Origin: Bhargavaea sp. CC-171006
GTDB taxonomy: Bacteria > Bacillota > Bacilli > Bacillales_A > Planococcaceae
Assembly (NCBI RefSeq): GCF_009761675.1
Contig: NZ_QUZH01000005.1
Span: 1-50,451 of the forward strand
Reading direction: 5' to 3'
DNA length: 50,451 bases
The position numbers were made by a program, and so were the translations under genes. Of this stretch, positions 32,728 to 41,959 are shown in pieces. Every line of letters begins with the position of its first letter. Positions within the stretch are counted from its first letter, which is position 1. The notes under the pieces are model-generated. The model ran no database searches, had not been told where the DNA came from, and worked only from the letters and a program-made list of their open reading frames with translations.

Positions 32728-34416
32728 TTGAAGGACAATCTAGGGCTCGAAAAGAGCGCAGCCACGTTACAGCATGAAACAGCCTATGAAAGTCTTCTTG
32801 CCGGGCTGGACAAGAAATTTATGATCTATAAGATCGATGCGGAAGGACTCATTCTGGAAGCCAACACCAGATTTCTTGAAAAAAGCGGCTGGACACCGAA
32901 GCGCGTACTCGGCAAACCGTTCCGCGTGATGTTTCCGGAGACACGGGACGGCAAGGCGCATTCCCTGAAAATCTGGCGGCGCATCCGGGCGGGCAGGCCA
33001 TGGCAGGGCGATGTTGACCAGGTCACGAAGGACGGCAAGCCGTATCATGTCATGCTGACCGCAGTGCCCGTCATTTCAAATGGAAGCCTCCTCTATACGC
33101 TCATGCTTGAAACTGACCGTACAGAAGAGCGTGAACTGCAGAGAAAGCTTGAAGAAATTGCCTACGTGGATCCGGATACCGGTCTGATGAACCGCCATAA
33201 ACTGTCGGACGAGGCGGAGCGCCTCATAGCGGAAGACCGCCATTTCACCTTTGTCTACCTCTCCATCGAAAATTTCCATACCCTCATTGAACCCGGGGAC
33301 CAGGACGCTGAAAAGCGGATTCTCCAGGAATTTGTCCGGAGCATGAAAATCTACTTCCGCAACAGCCTGTTCGCACGGATCGGCATGAATGAGTTCGCCG
33401 TCCTCACCCCGCTGGGCAGCTGGTTTGCCGAAGGGTTCCTCAGCTTTCTGGACGAGCATCCGATCCGTTCGGAGCTTACCGGCCTCCAAATCCGTGTCAG
33501 CGGCGGCATCGCAAAATACCCTGACGATCAGCAATCGTTCAAGCATCTGCTGAGCGCATCTTCCATGGCCCGGCACCGTGTCCGGATGGAAGGCGGAAAC
33601 CACATCGCTTCCCTTCCCAAGTCCGAGCAGCGGGCGGTTGCCCGAAAACTCCGGATCGAACAGAAGCTGCCCCAGGCCCTCGAGTCAGGAGCCATCCAAC
33701 CCGTTTTCCAGCCTCAAGTCGATATGAAGACCGGAAAAATCATCGCTGCCGAAGCTTTGGTCCGATGGGAAGACCGGGATCTCGGCACAGTCAGCCCCGC
33801 GGAGCTCATTCCTGTAGCAGAAGATTGCGGCATGATCGGTGCAGTGGGGGAAGTCATGATTGAAGCTGCCTGCAGGCAGGCCGTCTCCTGGCAGGAGCAA
33901 GAGATTGGCATCCGGGTAAGCTGCAACTCATCTGTGCGGGAGTTCCGCAACGGCGAAATGACTGCGAAAGTCCGCGATATTTTGACGAGGACCGGCTGCC
34001 CGGCCTCCCTGCTTGAGCTGGAGATTACCGAGCGCTTCGCCTTCGAGGCCGAGGCCGAAGAAGCGATCATGCATCAGCTGAAAGCCCTGCATGAGGAAGG
34101 CGTTTCACTCGCCCTTGATGATTTCGGAACCGGATCGGCCTCGTTCAGGTACATGCAGACCGTCCCCCTCTCCAAAATCAAAATCGGCCAGGAGTTTATC
34201 GCCTCCTTCCCGACCAACAGCAAAGTCGGCAAGATTGTCGATGGAATTGTCCGCTTCGGGCATTCCCTCGACCTGACCGTCGTCGCGGAAGGGGTAGAGG
34301 ACGAAGCAGTCTGGAAGGCACTTGAAGAAAGCGGCTGCGATGCGGTCCAGGGTTACTACACCGGCCGGCCGATGACTGCCGGTCAGCTGACCGAACGCCT
34401 TCAGTCTCAACAGTGA
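32728..34416 (+). CDS. PAS-GGDEF-EAL protein, probable cyclic-di-GMP phosphodiesterase
   Basis: A 562-residue cytoplasmic signalling protein. A PAS domain (about 20-135) precedes a GGDEF domain (about 145-300) whose active site reads RIGMNEF at 217-223, so cyclase activity is likely lost. An EAL domain follows at about 312-555. EAL residues are kept: E342 in AEALVRW, N400, E432 in LEITERF, D464-D465 in DDFGTG, K485, E521 in AEGVED and QGYYTGRP near the end. It is therefore likely to hydrolyse c-di-GMP under control of the PAS signal. It has no membrane helix. Start TTG 32728 has AGGAGGTC upstream. Confidence 0.92.
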   Translation: MKDNLGLEKSAATLQHETAYESLLAGLDKKFMIYKIDAEGLILEANTRFLEKSGWTPKRVLGKPFRVMFPETRDGKAHSLKIWRRIRAGRPWQGDVDQVTKDGKPYHVMLTAVPVISNGSLLYTLMLETDRTEERELQRKLEEIAYVDPDTGLMNRHKLSDEAERLIAEDRHFTFVYLSIENFHTLIEPGDQDAEKRILQEFVRSMKIYFRNSLFARIGMNEFAVLTPLGSWFAEGFLSFLDEHPIRSELTGLQIRVSGGIAKYPDDQQSFKHLLSASSMARHRVRMEGGNHIASLPKSEQRAVARKLRIEQKLPQALESGAIQPVFQPQVDMKTGKIIAAEALVRWEDRDLGTVSPAELIPVAEDCGMIGAVGEVMIEAACRQAVSWQEQEIGIRVSCNSSVREFRNGEMTAKVRDILTRTGCPASLLELEITERFAFEAEAEEAIMHQLKALHEEGVSLALDDFGTGSASFRYMQTVPLSKIKIGQEFIASFPTNSKVGKIVDGIVRFGHSLDLTVVAEGVEDEAVWKALEESGCDAVQGYYTGRPMTAGQLTERLQSQQ

Positions 34417-34427
34417 CAGACATATTA

Positions 34428-34463
34428 AAGACCGCCCCCGGCCTGTCAGCCGGGGGCGGTCTT
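34428..34463. terminator. Bidirectional terminator
   Basis: A perfect 15-bp stem AAGACCGCCCCCGGC/GCCGGGGGCGGTCTT with a 6-base loop separates the EAL gene from the convergent exporter genes. Confidence 0.85.
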
Positions 34464-34467
34464 CATC

Positions 34468-34911
34468 TTATGCCTTATTGCGCTTCTTGAAGATCAGCTG
34501 GATGATCACTTCCGCGAACACGAGACCCATTGCAATCGATCCGGAAATCATGAGCACTTCCATTGCGTGGACAGTTGCTGCATCATAATTCTTTTCCATG
34601 ACATTGCGCATCGTATTGTATGCGGTCCCGCCCGGTACGAGGGGAATGATTCCGGCTACGCTAAAGATGATCATCGGAGTCCGATACCACTTTGAGAACA
34701 GGTGGGCGACCACCGCAACGGTAAACGCACCCAGAAAGGACGCTTTCACCGCGTCCCCATCCAGAAGCAGGTCACGCGATGCAAGATATCCAAGCCATCC
34801 GACCGCACCGACAAAGCCGCAGTGCAGCAGCCGGTTTCTCGGTGAGTTGAAGATAATGCCGAACATCGTGGAGGCAAGAAAGCTGAAGAAACCATGAATC
34901 ACATACGTCAC
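34468..34911 (-). CDS. ThrE/YjjB-type threonine/serine exporter, small subunit
   Basis: A 147-residue membrane protein with four to five helices and the signature GIIPLVPGGTAYNTMRN. It corresponds to the C-terminal ThrE_2 domain (YjjB), which in some bacteria is fused to the larger part. It overlaps the upstream gene by 4 bases (GTGA), so the two subunits are translationally coupled. Family members export threonine or serine; succinate export is reported for E. coli YjjPB. Confidence 0.88.
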   Translation of the reverse strand: MTYVIHGFFSFLASTMFGIIFNSPRNRLLHCGFVGAVGWLGYLASRDLLLDGDAVKASFLGAFTVAVVAHLFSKWYRTPMIIFSVAGIIPLVPGGTAYNTMRNVMEKNYDAATVHAMEVLMISGSIAMGLVFAEVIIQLIFKKRNKA

Positions 34912-35669
34912 ATCCCCACCCCCTGGAACGAAAGGATCAATGCAATTCCTGACCCGATTGCGAAGGCGGTAAGAAAAGCTTCCGCCCCTTTGGAGATTCC
35001 CGCCATGAAATGGCCGGCCATCAGGTCCCGTATGGCGTTGGTGATCAGAAGGCCGGGCACAAGAGGCATCACGGAAGCGATGATGATGATGTCGAGCTGA
35101 CTGCCAAGACCGGTCTGAACCACGACAAGCGAGAGCAGTCCGATCACCGCGGAACCGGTGAATTCAGAAAAGAACTTCACTCTGGTGCTCTCGTGGAACT
35201 TCTCCGATACGACAAAGCCGATGCCGCCCGCGAAAAAGGCGAATAGCATGTTCTTCCAGTCCCCGCCGAACAGGACAAAGAAGCTTGCACTTGCTATGGC
35301 TGCTGCAAGCACCTGGAGCCCGAACGGGAACATGAAGTTGCCGCGCTCGACGCCCTTCAGCTCCCCATATGCTTCTTCCAGTGTCACGTCTCCGGATGAC
35401 AGTGACCTGGAAATTGCGTTGACACGGGCAATTTTCTCTAGGTCGGTTGCCCGCTTGCGGATACTGGTCAGCTTCACTCTACGCTGGCCGCCCGGAGAGA
35501 AAATGATTCCGGTCGATGTGGTGAATGAGTCTGCGCCGTCCATATCCAGCGAAGCGGCCATCCTCGTCATCGTGTCGTCAACACGATAGGTTTCGGCCCC
35601 CGCCTCCATCATCAGCCTGCCCGCCAGCAGGCAGGCATCGATCCCCATCTCTTCCCTTGCATCGTTCAT
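34908..35669 (-). CDS. ThrE/YjjP-type threonine/serine exporter, large subunit
   Basis: About 253 residues. A soluble N-terminal part (GIDACLLAGRLMMEAGAETYRVDDTM) is followed by a membrane region with SVMPLVPGLLITNAIRDLMAGHF. It matches the ThrE/YjjP domain of the ThrE superfamily and pairs with the YjjB-like product downstream. Start ATG 35669 has GGCGGTGAG upstream; an ATG at 35696 is the alternative. Together with the threonine-degradation genes at the left end it hints at threonine handling, but the two are far apart. Confidence 0.88.
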   Translation of the reverse strand: MNDAREEMGIDACLLAGRLMMEAGAETYRVDDTMTRMAASLDMDGADSFTTSTGIIFSPGGQRRVKLTSIRKRATDLEKIARVNAISRSLSSGDVTLEEAYGELKGVERGNFMFPFGLQVLAAAIASASFFVLFGGDWKNMLFAFFAGGIGFVVSEKFHESTRVKFFSEFTGSAVIGLLSLVVVQTGLGSQLDIIIIASVMPLVPGLLITNAIRDLMAGHFMAGISKGAEAFLTAFAIGSGIALILSFQGVGM

Positions 35670-35741
35670 CCGCTCACCGCCGTCCGTCCGATTCATTGAA
35701 TTTCATCGTAGCGGAAACAGGCGGAAAACTCAACGGGAGAC

Positions 35742-37877
35742 TTACTTGGCAGAAGTGCCGAGTTCCCGGAATCCGTCAATCGTATATGCCGCGACTTCTC
35801 CCGGCGATACGGTGTAGACCGTGTTGCCCGAATAGATAATTCTGAGGATCCTATTATCGTAATCCGGATATCCTTGGGCAACCCCTTCATCGGAAACAAG
35901 ATCGCCCACCAGGCGGATGCCGTCTTCAGGGGTAATTTCATAAATCATCGCGCCACTGCCGCTGAAGTGCACTTCATCACTCTCAGAAGAGCCTTCATAG
36001 AGATCAACAGGAAATCCGTAGAGGCCGAGTTCCCTGTGTTCAAACAGCGCCTTATGGTCATATTGCAACTCCGAATATGTCCCTCTGCCTCCGATCACTT
36101 CCACCGCGACCTCTTTCGGCGAGGTCATGTCGGACACATCGAACAGTGAGATTTTCATGCCCGCTGTAAGCACCTGCGGCTCCGGCCCCTCCCCCTTCAC
36201 GGTCACCGTCTCCTGGCCGAAGCCGATCAGATGCCGGTCGCCGAGCGGGTGGAGATAGTTGCTGAAGCCCGGTATCTTGAGTTCTCCCATGACTGCCGGC
36301 GCAGCGGGGTCCGACAGGTCGATTGCGAAAAGGGGATCGGTTTCACGGAATGTCACCACATATGCGCGGTCCCCCATGAACCGTGCGGAATAGATTCTTT
36401 CCCCTTTTGCCAGTCCAGTCACCGAACCGGTTTTTTCCAGCTCCGCATCCAGTATATAGACTGCCGACTCGGATGGTCGCTGATCATCCCACATATCGCC
36501 GTCGGTGACGGCGATACGGAAGTGCCCCTCGTATTCATCCATCGAAAACTGATTGAGTGGCGTGCCCGGCACTTCCCCGGATGCGGAGAATGTAACGTCT
36601 GTACCGTCCAGCGCATACTTGAAGATTTTCGTATATGAGCCATTTGTTCCGGGGGCAGGCAATACATCTTCTGCAAAAAGCTCCGCCTGGTATTCCGAAG
36701 AAGCAAGATACAGATTCTCCTGTGACATATACACTCCGCCCCCGCTTCCGACAAAGCCTTCCGTCTTGATGGAAGTATTCGCTCCGCCCCCAAGGTCGAT
36801 GGCAGAGATGATCGTATAGGCATCACCTGCCGGTCCCGGCAGGATTGTGATCGAGCCAGTATCCATCGGACGCGCCACATCCGAGCGGGCACTGTCATAC
36901 TGATACGGCCGGACATCCCCGCTTTTCTCCATGATCCGGTAAATCGGCGTCATCGAGGAAATCAGATAGAGGATGTTTCCGCTCAACCTTGATGATACAT
37001 GCCATCCTTCATTCCCTGCTTCCCGGACGAGCCTGGGATCTGCCGGATTTCCGATATCGTAGAGCCGGACTCCGACTGCGCTGCTTTCAGCCGGCATGAT
37101 ATCCGCCGGACCGCCCTTTATTCCTGCAGTCCCCGGGTATACATGCCCGATCACAGCCAGGTTATCCCCGGACAGATACAGTTCAAGCGGCTGGAAACCG
37201 TCTTCCCCTTCAACGGTTGCGATATGTTCAGGTTTTCCTTCATTCCTGATATCGTAAATTTTCACCAGAGTGCCTTCCGATGTTACATACAGATAGTCCC
37301 CGTCCGTCTTGACAATGTCACCTTCGTCAATCCCTTTCACCTGATTATTGGTTACGGAATGTCCGGCGCCACCGGCAGGACCTGCCGCACTGTCCTCCGA
37401 TGATGCCGACTCCTCGACCGCGGTCTCCCCTTTAAAGAGTTCCATCTCCCTTTGCTGTTGCTCGGCGATCAGCCGGAAATGTTCCTCAAGTTCCTCGAGA
37501 GACCTGACATGCGAAATGCCATCCCTAACAGTGAACGGAATGGTTTCTTCCCCGCCCTGCGATTTGAATGCTTTTCCGGAAACATGAAGGAAATAGCGGC
37601 CAGGTTTCAGTCCTCCCACTTCCAGACGGCTTCCGGAAAGCTTCATTTCCGCATCTGCAGGATTTCCATCTTCATCCACGATCTGCAGGGCACCGCTTTC
37701 TGCTGCATCCCTTGCAAGTTCTGAAGTAAATGATGCGCGCCATGCCTCGCCGCTGACCACACTTGCATCCGCCCGTACAGCCGCCCCCTGCCGGTCCGCC
37801 GCGCGGATTCCCGCAATTCCGGCGATGACCAGCAGTACAGCAAGTCCTGCCCACACCGCCTTCTTTCCTTTCTGCAT
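35742..37877 (-). CDS. Secreted beta-propeller-domain protein (COG4880 type)
   Basis: A 711-residue protein with an N-terminal signal or anchor helix (about 6-26) and a long extracellular region. After a small N-terminal domain and a linker (about 140-175) comes a large propeller-like domain with repeated beta-blade patterns, for example DYLYVTSEGTLVKIYDIRNE, NLYLASSEYQAELF and RAYVVTFRETDPLFAIDL. The sequence fits the Beta_propel family of secreted proteins distantly related to WD40. Function is unknown. ATG 37877 has GGGAGGGGTC upstream. Confidence 0.88.
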   Translation of the reverse strand: MQKGKKAVWAGLAVLLVIAGIAGIRAADRQGAAVRADASVVSGEAWRASFTSELARDAAESGALQIVDEDGNPADAEMKLSGSRLEVGGLKPGRYFLHVSGKAFKSQGGEETIPFTVRDGISHVRSLEELEEHFRLIAEQQQREMELFKGETAVEESASSEDSAAGPAGGAGHSVTNNQVKGIDEGDIVKTDGDYLYVTSEGTLVKIYDIRNEGKPEHIATVEGEDGFQPLELYLSGDNLAVIGHVYPGTAGIKGGPADIMPAESSAVGVRLYDIGNPADPRLVREAGNEGWHVSSRLSGNILYLISSMTPIYRIMEKSGDVRPYQYDSARSDVARPMDTGSITILPGPAGDAYTIISAIDLGGGANTSIKTEGFVGSGGGVYMSQENLYLASSEYQAELFAEDVLPAPGTNGSYTKIFKYALDGTDVTFSASGEVPGTPLNQFSMDEYEGHFRIAVTDGDMWDDQRPSESAVYILDAELEKTGSVTGLAKGERIYSARFMGDRAYVVTFRETDPLFAIDLSDPAAPAVMGELKIPGFSNYLHPLGDRHLIGFGQETVTVKGEGPEPQVLTAGMKISLFDVSDMTSPKEVAVEVIGGRGTYSELQYDHKALFEHRELGLYGFPVDLYEGSSESDEVHFSGSGAMIYEITPEDGIRLVGDLVSDEGVAQGYPDYDNRILRIIYSGNTVYTVSPGEVAAYTIDGFRELGTSAK

Positions 37878-37939
37878 CTGGACCCCTCCCTTTTCTGATT
37901 AGTCTGTGGACTGCCGGAAAGGGTTACAACCAATTCTCA

Positions 37940-37968
37940 TGGACTGAGTTGGTACCACATACTATAAA
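37940..37968 (+). promoter_or_regulatory. Candidate sigma-A promoter of the fatty acid transporter gene
   Basis: TGGACT, 17 bases, TATAAA, about 78 bases upstream of the chosen start. Confidence 0.4.
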
Positions 37969-38046
37969 AATAATCTGGCAATATCATTCACCTTCGTCTA
38001 CATTGGAATGGGGATGTTCTACAACTTTCGACAAGGGGGAAAAACA

Positions 38047-39360
38047 TTGAAAACATTAACGAGATTCTCAAACACGCTGATGGAGCGCTTCCTGCCGGAT
38101 CCGTACATCTTCGTCGCAGTCCTGACGCTGGTCGTGTTTCTGCTCGGACTCGGCCTGACAGATACAGGACCGATCGAGATGGTGGATCACTGGGGCAACG
38201 GTTTTTGGGGACTGCTTGCCTTCACCATGCAGATGGTGATCGTCCTGGTCGCGGGCCATGTACTGGCCAACAGTCCACTGTTCAAGCGTATCCTCAGTAC
38301 GCTTGCAGGCACAGCCAAGTCGCCGGGTTCCGCCATCATACTGGTATCGGTCGTCTCGATCATTGCCAGCTGGATCAACTGGGGCTTCGGCCTCGTCATA
38401 GGCGCCCTGTTCGCAAAGGAAATCGCGAAGAAAGTGACGAATGTCGACTACCGGCTGCTTGTCGCGAGTGCCTATGCCGGCTTCGTCGTTTGGCACGGGG
38501 GCCTTGGCGGGTCGATTCCCCTTTCTGTTGCTACACCTGACCACCCTTTTGAACCGATCATGGGAGTCATTCCGACGTCGGACACGATTTTCACGACTTA
38601 TAACCTGTTCATCGTCCTCGTCCTGCTGATCACCATTCCGCTCCTGAACCGCTGGATGATGCCGAAACCAGAAGATACGGTGACCGTTGATCCCGCCAGT
38701 CTGGAAGAGCCGCTGGAGGTTGAAGAGCCGTCCGATAAGACACCTGCATCCCGGTTGGAGGACAGTGCGATCTTGTCGATGCTGATCGGCGCGCTCGGAC
38801 TCATTTATCTGATCCATCATTTTGTCCGCAACGGATTCGACCTGAACCTGAATATCGTCAATCTCATCTTCCTGATCCTTGGAATCATCCTTCACGGAAC
38901 ACCGCGCCGGTTCCTCGCCGCGGTCGCAAATGCGGTCAAGACTGCAGGCGGCATCATTATCCAGTTTCCGTTCTACGCGGGAATTATGGGTATGATGACG
39001 GATTCCGGCCTTGCCGGCGTCATCTCGGATGCCTTTGTGTCCATCTCGAATGAGCACACATTCCATCTCTTCACGTTTTATGCTGCCGGCATCGTCAACT
39101 TCTTCGTACCATCTGGCGGCGGACAATGGGCTGTGCAGGCGCCGATCATGCTCGATGCCGCGCAGACGCTTGGCGCGGACTATGCCAAGACGGCCATGAG
39201 CATCGCCTGGGGAGATGCATGGACGAACCTGATCCAGCCGTTCTGGGCACTCCCTGCACTTGCCATTGCCGGCCTTAAGGCAAAGGACATCATGGGCTAT
39301 TGTGTGTTTGTTCTCGTCCTGTCCGGGATTGTCATCTCCATCGGGCTTTATTTCTTCTAA
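38047..39360 (+). CDS. atoE: Short-chain fatty acid transporter, AtoE family
   Basis: A 437-residue integral membrane protein with about 11-12 helices. AtoE-type blocks include NSPLFKRILSTLAG, SIIASWINWGFGLVIGALFAKEIA, VVWHGGLGGSIPLSVATP and NFFVPSGGGQWAVQAPIML. It is expected to import short-chain fatty acids such as acetoacetate or butyrate. Start TTG 38047 has AAGGGGGAAAAACA upstream; an ATG at 38008 has no clear site. It ends at a terminator, and the acyl-CoA dehydrogenase gene lies convergent next to it. Confidence 0.93.
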   Translation: MKTLTRFSNTLMERFLPDPYIFVAVLTLVVFLLGLGLTDTGPIEMVDHWGNGFWGLLAFTMQMVIVLVAGHVLANSPLFKRILSTLAGTAKSPGSAIILVSVVSIIASWINWGFGLVIGALFAKEIAKKVTNVDYRLLVASAYAGFVVWHGGLGGSIPLSVATPDHPFEPIMGVIPTSDTIFTTYNLFIVLVLLITIPLLNRWMMPKPEDTVTVDPASLEEPLEVEEPSDKTPASRLEDSAILSMLIGALGLIYLIHHFVRNGFDLNLNIVNLIFLILGIILHGTPRRFLAAVANAVKTAGGIIIQFPFYAGIMGMMTDSGLAGVISDAFVSISNEHTFHLFTFYAAGIVNFFVPSGGGQWAVQAPIMLDAAQTLGADYAKTAMSIAWGDAWTNLIQPFWALPALAIAGLKAKDIMGYCVFVLVLSGIVISIGLYFF

Positions 39361-39365
39361 TGTTT

Positions 39366-39400
39366 TGACGCCTGCCGGCCGGTCCGGCAAGGCGTCATTT
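39366..39400 (+). terminator. Terminator of the fatty acid transporter gene
   Basis: Stem TGACGCC-TGCCGG/CCGGCA-GGCGTCA with one bulged A, then TTTATG. Confidence 0.75.
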
Positions 39401-39518
39401 ATGTTTCCGTCAACTCCTTGACCCCACGGAGTCGTACGCAAACTCTTCATTTCCGTATAAGGACCCGTGGCCCACTCAATTCCTTTTCTCCATTTGTATA
39501 CACCTTTGCCATGCACAA

Positions 39519-39552
39519 AGAAAAGCCCCGCCGGTCCCGGCGGGGCTTTTCT
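39519..39552 (-). terminator. Terminator of the lysine-catabolic operon
   Basis: A 15-bp stem AGAAAAGCCCCGCCG/CGGCGGGGCTTTTCT lies 2 bases beyond the acyl-CoA dehydrogenase stop, with a T-rich minus-strand side. Confidence 0.88.
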
Positions 39553-39553
39553 G

Positions 39554-40747
39554 TCATTCTCCCGGTTCCCACGCCGGCAGCATGTTGTTAAGCGGTTTGT
39601 CCTGGCGGTAACCGAGAACGTATTCCGCCTGCATGATCGTGTGGATTTCGCGGGTACCCTCATAGATGACGGGCGCCTTGGAGTTCCGGAGATAACGGGC
39701 GACCGGGTAGTCGTCCGAATAGCCGTACGCACCGTGGATCTGGAAGGCGTCGTCTGCCGCTTTATTGGCAAAATCGCATGCCTGCCACTTGGCAAGTGAT
39801 GTCTCGCGCGTATTCCGCACACCTTGGTTTTTCAGCTCTCCTGCGCGGTACACGAGCAGCCGGCTCATCTGGTAGCCCGCTTCCATGTTGGCGATCATCT
39901 GCTGGACCAGCTGATGCTTTCCGATCGGCTGGCCGAACGTTTCCCGCTCATGGCAGTACTTCATGCTCGCCTCAAGACAGGCTTTTATTAGTCCCACGGC
40001 ACCCGCCGCGACGGTAAAGCGCCCATTGTCGAGTGAAGCCATGGCGATCTTGAAGCCTTCTCCCTCTTCACCGAGCCGGTTCTCCGCCGGCACACGCACA
40101 TTCTCAAGAAACAGTTCACCCGTGTTCCCCGCGCGGATGCCGTATTTATTTTTGATCGCTTTCGATGAAAAACCTTGCATCGTCCGCTCAACAATGAAGG
40201 CACTGATGCCGTGGTGCTTTTTCGCCTTGTCGGTATAGGCAAAAACGAGGAAATGGTCTGCCTGGTCGCATAGCGAGATCCATGTCTTCTGCCCGTTCAG
40301 CACATAATGGTCGCCTTGCCGAACGGCAGTCGACGCCATCGCCGCGACGTCCGAACCGGCGCCGGGCTCAGTCAGGCCGAATGCACCGATCTTCTCGCCC
40401 TTCGCCTGCGGAACAAGGTATTTCTGCTTCTGCTCCCCTGTCCCCCATTGCAAAAGCGACATCGAATTCAGGCCGGTGTGGACGGACACAGCGGTGCGGA
40501 AGGCCGTGTCCCCACGCTCCAGTTCCTCACAAAGAATCGCGAGAGCATTGTAGTCCATCCCGCTGCCGCCGTATTTTTCCGGGATGCAGACACCCATGAA
40601 CCCTAGCTCAGCAAGACGCTTCCATATAGCCGGATCAAACCCGCCCTCAGCATCCCACCTGGCGATGTTCGGAATGATTTCATCGTCTGTGAACTTCCTG
40701 GCGGTCTTCCGCAGCAGATCCTGCTCATCCGTGAACCCGAAATCCAT
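39554..40747 (-). CDS. Acyl-CoA dehydrogenase (glutaryl-CoA dehydrogenase candidate)
   Basis: A 397-residue FAD enzyme of the acyl-CoA dehydrogenase family. FAD/substrate motifs AFGLTEPGAGSD (122-133) and GNGQKTWIS-type loop are present, and the catalytic base is Glu363 in VIYEGTREIH. The YEGT-x-x-IH ending is shared with glutaryl-CoA dehydrogenases as well as other members. It is the last gene after aldehyde dehydrogenase and lysine 6-dehydrogenase, so a role in oxidising glutaryl-CoA from lysine breakdown is reasonable but not proven. ATG 40747 has AAGGAGTGAGGACG upstream; a GTG at 40756 is rejected. Confidence 0.9.
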   Translation of the reverse strand: MDFGFTDEQDLLRKTARKFTDDEIIPNIARWDAEGGFDPAIWKRLAELGFMGVCIPEKYGGSGMDYNALAILCEELERGDTAFRTAVSVHTGLNSMSLLQWGTGEQKQKYLVPQAKGEKIGAFGLTEPGAGSDVAAMASTAVRQGDHYVLNGQKTWISLCDQADHFLVFAYTDKAKKHHGISAFIVERTMQGFSSKAIKNKYGIRAGNTGELFLENVRVPAENRLGEEGEGFKIAMASLDNGRFTVAAGAVGLIKACLEASMKYCHERETFGQPIGKHQLVQQMIANMEAGYQMSRLLVYRAGELKNQGVRNTRETSLAKWQACDFANKAADDAFQIHGAYGYSDDYPVARYLRNSKAPVIYEGTREIHTIMQAEYVLGYRQDKPLNNMLPAWEPGE

Positions 40748-40771
40748 CGTCCTCACTCCTTCCCGTCCTGC

Positions 40772-41938
40772 TTAAACCGTCGCCGCCGTTTCGGAAGATG
40801 TCTCGATAATTTTTACGCCGCGCTTTTTCATTTCAGCGATATAAGCATCACCCGGCACAATCGTTTCCGGCGGATGGACGCCGCGCTTTGTGATTGTCCC
40901 GCCGCCGATCATCTGGGCGACGATGGATATTGTATTGGCCGTTGCGCGGGCCATTGCGGTGACGTTCGTCTCCGGATCCTTCTCGGTAATCATGTCGTAC
41001 TCGTAATACGCCTTTTCCCCGCCTTTGGTCCCTTCCACGATGACCCGGAGGAGCACCGCATCTTTCTTGTCGCCCAGTCGGAGCTTGGGTGTCAGCTGTT
41101 CCCTCATCACATCACGGACTTTCACCGCCTGCCCGCCGACCGTCACGTCGGAGTCGCGGTCAAGGAGCCCAAGATCGACGAGCAGCTGGAACTTTTCCGC
41201 ATGTCCCTTATATCGGATGGTCTTGTATTCCAGCGTTTCCAGATCGGGGAATGACTTCGACAGCGTCGATGTGCCGCCGGACGTGTGGAACGCCTCAAGC
41301 TCACCGTAACCATCGAAGCGGATCGTCTCGATTTCGCTCAAGGAAGGCACTTCCATGACTTTGCCTTTGCGGATGACGAGAGACGGGTCCGTGTAATGGT
41401 CGAAGACGCCTTCAAGTGAAAAGACAAGATTGTAATTCAGCGGCGGTTCCGGTTCTACCGGAATGCCCCCGACATACAGACGGATCGACTCTGCCCGATC
41501 CAGCTTGCCCGCTCCGTAGCCGGACAGGATGTTGATCATGCCCGGTGCTACGCCGAGGTCAGGAATGAGCGTGACACCCTTTTTCTCTGCTGCATCAGAC
41601 AGGCCGAGGACGGCATCGGTCGCGCCGCCGATGTGGCCTCCGAGATCGACGCAGTGTACACCGGCCTCGACGGCAGTGCGGGCGACCTTTTCATTGAATG
41701 TATAGAACAGCGCGTTAATGACGACATCGCCGAGAGACATGACTTCCCTGAGCTGGACGTCATCCGTCGCATCCAGCCTGAGGATGTCCAGTTTGTCCGA
41801 CAACAGCGCCGAAGCAAACTCTTCCGCCTGGCGGACATTCAGGTCGGCCAGCCAGACTTTTTCCACATTATCACTTTTTGCGAGGTCCCTTGCCGCTTCT
41901 TTCCCCATCAGACCTGCTCCCAGGACGACTACTTTCAT
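40772..41938 (-). CDS. L-lysine 6-dehydrogenase (saccharopine dehydrogenase family)
   Basis: A 388-residue NAD-dependent dehydrogenase with N-terminal Rossmann motif [19 protein letters not shown]. Further blocks are [63 protein letters not shown] and [18 protein letters not shown]. These closely resemble, from memory, the Geobacillus stearothermophilus lysine 6-dehydrogenase, which converts lysine to 2-aminoadipate semialdehyde (cyclising to piperideine-6-carboxylate). ATG 41938 follows AAAGGGGAGATCGGC. It is the middle gene of the operon; the upstream aldehyde dehydrogenase would take its product. Confidence 0.9.
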   Translation of the reverse strand: MKVVVLGAGLMGKEAARDLAKSDNVEKVWLADLNVRQAEEFASALLSDKLDILRLDATDDVQLREVMSLGDVVINALFYTFNEKVARTAVEAGVHCVDLGGHIGGATDAVLGLSDAAEKKGVTLIPDLGVAPGMINILSGYGAGKLDRAESIRLYVGGIPVEPEPPLNYNLVFSLEGVFDHYTDPSLVIRKGKVMEVPSLSEIETIRFDGYGELEAFHTSGGTSTLSKSFPDLETLEYKTIRYKGHAEKFQLLVDLGLLDRDSDVTVGGQAVKVRDVMREQLTPKLRLGDKKDAVLLRVIVEGTKGGEKAYYEYDMITEKDPETNVTAMARATANTISIVAQMIGGGTITKRGVHPPETIVPGDAYIAEMKKRGVKIIETSSETAATV

Positions 41939-41959
41939 GCCGATCTCCCCTTTCGCTGT

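Noticed and set aside
38068-39822. A 584-codon open frame on the minus strand
   Set aside because: It lies antisense to the well-supported AtoE transporter and part of the acyl-CoA dehydrogenase. Its translation is Arg/His/Asp-rich with no family, the usual shadow of a GC-rich gene.
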